Assembly (NCBI RefSeq): GCF_003856975.1
Contig: NZ_CP033107.1
Coordinates: 2,418,001 to 2,482,000, forward strand
Length of the DNA stretch: 64,000 nucleotides
Direction: 5' to 3'
Source of the DNA: Plantibacter sp. PA-3-X8
GTDB lineage: Bacteria; Actinomycetota; Actinomycetes; Actinomycetales; Microbacteriaceae
The stretch's first letter is position 1, and every line of letters starts with the position of its first letter. Under the pieces are notes generated by a model, which saw only the letters and a program-made list of their open reading frames with translations, was not told the DNA's origin and did not search any database. Shown piece after piece: positions 60,982 through 64,000 of the stretch. The position numbers were made by a program, and so were the translations under genes.

Positions 60982-61473
60982 TCAGCCGTCGGTGGGGATC
61001 GGGAGCTCGGCGTCGCCGAGGGCGGTGCACTTCCCGGTGACGGGGAGCACGGACACGGCAGGAGCCAGATCAGCCAGGACGGTGCTGCTGGCGACGGCGT
61101 CGCCGTCGAGCACGATCTCGACCGCGGGCGCGCGCCCGAAGGTGGTGAACCGGTAGTTCGGCGCGTCGGCGTCGTCGATGATCCAGTCGACGCCGTTCAC
61201 CGACTGGCACTGCTGCGTGGTCGGGCCGGGGATCGCGACCCCGCAGTGCAGGAGGACCGTCGCGGGATCGCCCCAGGCGCCGGTGGCCTGGGCGTCGGTC
61301 CCTCGCTCGGGCAGTTCGGCGACGACGTCGGGCAGACGCACCGTGACCTCAGCGCACTGCGGGTTGTTCGCATCGGCGGCGGGTTCGAGCGCGACGGCGG
61401 GCGCGCAGCCGGCGAGGGCCAGGGTTGCGGCTGCGGCGAGGGCGGTGGCGAGGAGCACACGAATCGGGGACAT
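60982..61473 (-). CDS. DUF3515 lipoprotein
   Basis: A 163-residue predicted lipoprotein of the actinobacterial DUF3515 group, usually located between ddl and thiL as here. The signal peptide ends in lipobox ALAGC (C23). The mature domain contains paired cysteines (VLLHCGV and TQQCQSV), probably a disulphide. Function unknown. The ATG at 61473 is preferred over 61500, because TAGCCT (61487-61482) lies 8 nt upstream and the signal peptide starts there. Its promoter overlaps the divergent thiL promoter. Confidence 0.88.
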   Translation of the reverse strand: MSPIRVLLATALAAAATLALAGCAPAVALEPAADANNPQCAEVTVRLPDVVAELPERGTDAQATGAWGDPATVLLHCGVAIPGPTTQQCQSVNGVDWIIDDADAPNYRFTTFGRAPAVEIVLDGDAVASSTVLADLAPAVSVLPVTGKCTALGDAELPIPTDG

Positions 61474-61481
61474 CGCCCACC

Positions 61482-61499
61482 AGGCTACCGTTGATCCCA
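61482..61499. promoter_or_regulatory. Overlapping divergent -10 elements (DUF3515 / thiL)
   Basis: Minus-strand TAGCCT (61487-61482) and plus-strand TACCGT (61486-61491) share bases. The first is 8 nt from the DUF3515 ATG, the second 7 nt from the thiL ATG at 61499. Polymerase could occupy only one at a time. Confidence 0.5.
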
Positions 61500-62515
61500 T
61501 GAACGAGTCTGGGAGCGCGTCCGACGATCACGGAACGGTCGGGCCCTGTGTCGGGGACCTCGCCGAGGGGGAGCTGCTCGAGCGCATCTTCCCTCGCCTG
61601 CCGCACGCCGACGCCGAACTCCTCGGGCCGGGTGACGATGCCGCGGTCGTCCTGGCGCCGGACGGTCGGTTCGTCGTCACGACGGACACGATGATCCACG
61701 GGCCGGACTTCCGACTGGCGTGGTCGAGCGCCCACGACCTGGGGTGGAAGGCTGCGGCCAGCAACCTGGCGGACGTCGCGGCGATGGGGGCGCGTCCGAC
61801 GGCGCTCGTCGTCGCACTCGCCATGCCCAAGCACCTGCCGGTCGCCGTGCTCGACGGGTTCGCAGACGGCTTGCGCGACGCCTGTGCCGAGCTCGCGCCC
61901 GGCTGCGGTGTCGTCGGCGGCGATCTGGCCGTGTCCGACGTCTTCATGATCGCGGTGACGGCGTTCGGCGACCTGGAGGGTCGTGCCCCCGTCCGGCGTG
62001 ACGGAGCGCGACCCGGCGACGTGGTCGCGGTCGCGGGGGAGTTGGGTTCGGCTGCGGCAGGTCTGCGACTCCTCTTCTCGCGTGGGGTCGACACCGACGG
62101 CGTGCCTTCGGCCGAGGCAGCGGCCGGCCTGCGACGCGATCACCGGGTCGAGGTGGAGGCACAACTCGCACCACGGCCACCGATCGCCGCCGGTGTCGTC
62201 GCCGCCGTCGCCGGTGCCACGGCGATGCTCGACCTGTCGGACGGGCTCGCGCTCGACGCCGGTCGCCTCGCGCGGGCGAGTGGGGTCGCGATCGACCTCC
62301 GGGCCGAGGACCTGGGTGCCGACGTGGCGCTCGCCCTCGCCGGCGGCGAGGACCACTCCCTTCTGGCGACGTTCCCGGCCGCCACCACGATCCCCGCCGG
62401 CTTCCGGACCATCGGCTCGGCCCGGGCCGGTGCCGGAGTCCTCGTCGACGGTCTGGCCTACGACGGCCGCGCCGGCTGGGACCCCTACCGGGACTGGGAC
62501 GATGCGTCCGGTTGA
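61499..62515 (+). CDS. thiL: Thiamine-monophosphate kinase
   Basis: A 338-residue PurM/AIR-synthetase-superfamily kinase that phosphorylates thiamine monophosphate to thiamine diphosphate, the cofactor of IlvB among others. GPGDDAAVV (about residues 43-51), TTDTMIHGPDF, the Asn/Asp-rich NLADVAAMGARPTAL and MLDLSDGLALDAGRLA are diagnostic. ATG 61499 is 7 nt after a TACCGT element. The gene follows ddl in the usual actinobacterial order, with the convergent DUF3515 gene between. Confidence 0.93.
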   Translation: MNESGSASDDHGTVGPCVGDLAEGELLERIFPRLPHADAELLGPGDDAAVVLAPDGRFVVTTDTMIHGPDFRLAWSSAHDLGWKAAASNLADVAAMGARPTALVVALAMPKHLPVAVLDGFADGLRDACAELAPGCGVVGGDLAVSDVFMIAVTAFGDLEGRAPVRRDGARPGDVVAVAGELGSAAAGLRLLFSRGVDTDGVPSAEAAAGLRRDHRVEVEAQLAPRPPIAAGVVAAVAGATAMLDLSDGLALDAGRLARASGVAIDLRAEDLGADVALALAGGEDHSLLATFPAATTIPAGFRTIGSARAGAGVLVDGLAYDGRAGWDPYRDWDDASG

Positions 62516-62549
62516 GCGGTGTTCCCGGCCGTTATGGCGCGAGGACCGT

Positions 62550-62573
62550 GCGGTGACGCGGTGACGCGGTGAC
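62550..62573 (+). repeat. Three tandem copies of an 8-bp unit
   Basis: GCGGTGAC occurs three times in a row, followed by the partial copy GGTGAAGCGGTG. It lies in the convergent gap between thiL and rsmD. No hairpin terminator is obvious here. Confidence 0.85.
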
Positions 62574-62587
62574 GGTGAAGCGGTGGC

Positions 62588-63160
62588 TCAGACCGGCGTG
62601 ATCCACCAGACGACGGTCTCGCCGTAGGTGCTCTTCCGCAGGACCTCGAGCGCTGGGGGAAGGGTCGGTTCGGGCGAGCGGGAGCTCCGCTCGACGAGCA
62701 CGAGCCCGTCGTCGGTGACCAGACCGACGAGCGCGGCGAGGTTGGCCGTGAGCTCCGCCTCGGGGAGGTCGTACGGGGGATCGATGAAGACGAGGTCGGA
62801 CGGGACCGTCGCCCCGGACAGGTAGGCGCCGACCGATTTGGCATGCACTGTGATGCGTGGTGCCGCGCCGCGAGGCGCTGCCGAGGTCACGATCCTCGCG
62901 TTGTCCCGACACAGCTTCGCGGCCTCAGACCCGCGGTCGACGAGGGTGACCACTGCTGCACCCCGGCTGGCGCACTCGAGCCCCAGCGACCCCGACCCGG
63001 CGTACAGGTCGAGCACTTCGGCTCCGGCGAGCACGTCGCGGGCCTCCAGCGCGGAGAAGAGCGCCTCGCGGACGCGATCGCTCGTCGGTCGTGTACCGCT
63101 GCCCGGGACCCGGATCGTGCGTGATCCGGCGAAACCCGAGATGATCCTGATGCCGGCCAT
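62588..63160 (-). CDS. rsmD: 16S rRNA m2G966 methyltransferase
   Basis: A 190-residue RsmD methyltransferase that methylates G966 of 16S rRNA. Motif I EVLDLYAGSGSLGLECASRGA (about residues 47-67) binds S-adenosylmethionine, and FIDPPYDLPEA (D/NPPY motif IV) is the catalytic loop. The N-terminal IRIISGFAGSRTIRVP and TSDRVREALFSAL are typical. ATG 63160 is chosen as the family start; GAGGAT lies 6 nt upstream on the minus strand. It is divergent from recG and convergent with thiL. Confidence 0.93.
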   Translation of the reverse strand: MAGIRIISGFAGSRTIRVPGSGTRPTSDRVREALFSALEARDVLAGAEVLDLYAGSGSLGLECASRGAAVVTLVDRGSEAAKLCRDNARIVTSAAPRGAAPRITVHAKSVGAYLSGATVPSDLVFIDPPYDLPEAELTANLAALVGLVTDDGLVLVERSSRSPEPTLPPALEVLRKSTYGETVVWWITPV

Positions 63161-63231
63161 AGTCCCATCCTCGCAGGCTGCGCGAAGCCGAGCGAACCGC
63201 GGTGTCCGAGGTCCGGAATAGAATCGACGGC

Positions 63232-64000
63232 ATGACGGGGATCGAGCTGGGCACGAAGCTCGGCGGTGTCCTCGGCGGACGGACCGCGACGGCACTCCAG
63301 AAGGCGTTCGGCGTCGAGACCGTCGGCGACCTCCTCGAGCACTACCCGCGTCGCTACGCGAAGCGCGGCGAGCTGACGGTCATCGGCCTGCTGCCGCTCG
63401 GCGAGGACGTGACGATCGTCGCCGACGTCCTCGAGGTCCGCGACCGCCAGATGAAGCAACGCAAGGGTTCCATCCTCGAGGTCGTCATCTCCGACGGTCA
63501 GGGTCGGCTCAACCTCACCTTCTTCAACCAGCCCTGGCGCGCGAACGAACTCCGGCCGGGACTCCGCGGCATCTTCGCAGGCAAGGTCGGCGACTACCGC
63601 GGCAGTTATCAGCTCGCCCACCCGCAGTACCAGATCTTCCCCGACGACGCTGAAGCCCCGGCGCTCGCCGACGCCCAGGCGAAGGCGTGGTCGGAGGCCC
63701 CCATCCCGATCTACCCGGCGACGAGCACGATCACGAGCTGGAACCTCAGACAATCCGTCGAGCTGGTTCTGGACGCCCTGCCGCCGCAGGAGGACCCCGT
63801 CCCGCGGTCGGTCCGGGCGGCGAGGGGTGAACTCTCCTTCGACGCCGCCATCCGTGCCGTCCACCGCCCGACGGTCGACCGCGACTGGCAGCGCGGTCGC
63901 CGCAGCCTGCGGTACCAGGAGGCGTACCTCCTCCAGACGGCCCTGCTCCAGCAGCGTGCGGCCACTCGTGCGCTGGCGGCCGAACCCCGCGTGCCGAAAG
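63232..64000 (+). CDS. recG: ATP-dependent DNA helicase RecG (partial, N-terminal)
   Basis: The frame is open from ATG 63232 to the end of the window (256 residues) with no stop. It encodes the RecG N-terminal wedge/OB domain: LGGRTATALQKAFGVETVGDLLEHYPRRYAKRGEL (about residues 14-48), then LTFFNQPWRANELRPGLRGIFAGKVG and IYPATSTITSWNLRQSVELVLDAL. RecG remodels stalled replication forks and Holliday junctions. The helicase motor lies beyond base 64000. TAGAAT (63219-63224) is 7 nt before the ATG, suggesting a leaderless start. Confidence 0.95.
   Translation, partial: MTGIELGTKLGGVLGGRTATALQKAFGVETVGDLLEHYPRRYAKRGELTVIGLLPLGEDVTIVADVLEVRDRQMKQRKGSILEVVISDGQGRLNLTFFNQPWRANELRPGLRGIFAGKVGDYRGSYQLAHPQYQIFPDDAEAPALADAQAKAWSEAPIPIYPATSTITSWNLRQSVELVLDALPPQEDPVPRSVRAARGELSFDAAIRAVHRPTVDRDWQRGRRSLRYQEAYLLQTALLQQRAATRALAAEPRVPK

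Overview
The window is a high-GC stretch that reads as chromosome of an actinobacterium, most likely a Microbacteriaceae member (Plantibacter/Leifsonia/Curtobacterium-like). The genus cannot be fixed from the sequence alone. The evidence is near-exclusive use of G/C-ending codons, frequent GTG and TTG starts, a small DUF7882-type protein, the family-typical order leuC-leuD-murA-plsC-gpsA-ddl-DUF3515-thiL-rsmD-recG, and an imuA'-imuB-dnaE2 mutasome under an actinobacterial LexA box. About 56 protein genes and three tRNAs (Lys-CTT, Gln-CTG, Glu-CTC) are supported. No CRISPR, insertion sequence, prophage or rRNA is visible.

Layout. 1-2921: end of an Mrp (Mnh) Na+/H+ antiporter operon (C tail, D, E, F, G). 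2937-7491: DUF7882 protein, topoisomerase IB, HisN-type phosphatase, tRNA-Lys, two hypotheticals, a sugar phosphate isomerase/epimerase-like protein. 7534-9935: trehalose synthesis (otsA-otsB). 9937-15068: branched-chain amino acid genes ilvD, ilvB, ilvN, ilvC. 15156-24685: amino-sugar/fucoside cluster (GH29 fucosidase, Gfo/Idh oxidoreductase, BadF-type GlcNAc kinase; divergent RpiR regulator, SIS protein, NgcEFG-like ABC importer, CutC). 24731-27822: three small membrane proteins and serA. 27930-30125: TetR plus DHA2 efflux pump with a perfect operator. 30226-33280: leuB, ilvE and a fumarylacetoacetase-family enzyme. 33287-35404: class V aminotransferase and divergent LysR. 35397-37834: gltX coupled to a thioredoxin-reductase-like flavoprotein. 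37925-40705: tRNA-Gln, LMW tyrosine phosphatase, BY-kinase/Wzz fusion, hexapeptide protein. 40860-47499: SOS mutasome and a divergent SRAP protease. 47667-51155: cold-shock protein, fatty acid desaturase, metallo-beta-lactamase-fold hydrolase, diacylglycerol kinase, tRNA-Glu. 51320-54416: coupled envelope trio (lipoprotein protease, lipoprotein, DUF4333 protein). 54485-64000: leucine leader peptide, leuCD and the conserved cell-wall/lipid block, ending in a truncated recG.

How the genes fit together. The branched-chain amino acid and serine pathway is spread over four blocks (ilvDBNC, serA, leuB-ilvE, leuCD). Accessory modules each carry their own divergent regulator: RpiR in the amino-sugar cluster, TetR with MFS, LysR with the aminotransferase. 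This suggests insertions into an ancestral ilvC-serA-leuB-ilvE-gltX backbone. Two regulatory themes stand out. First, about twenty genes have a -10-like TANNNT element 5-8 nt before the start codon, which implies many leaderless mRNAs and decides several start codons. Second, leuCD is preceded by a leaderless 14-codon ORF with four consecutive leucine codons and an 11-bp hairpin, an attenuator-like arrangement. The most interesting metabolic idea is that the ngc-type cluster imports a fucosylated GlcNAc compound and cleaves it inside the cell, because its fucosidase has no signal peptide.
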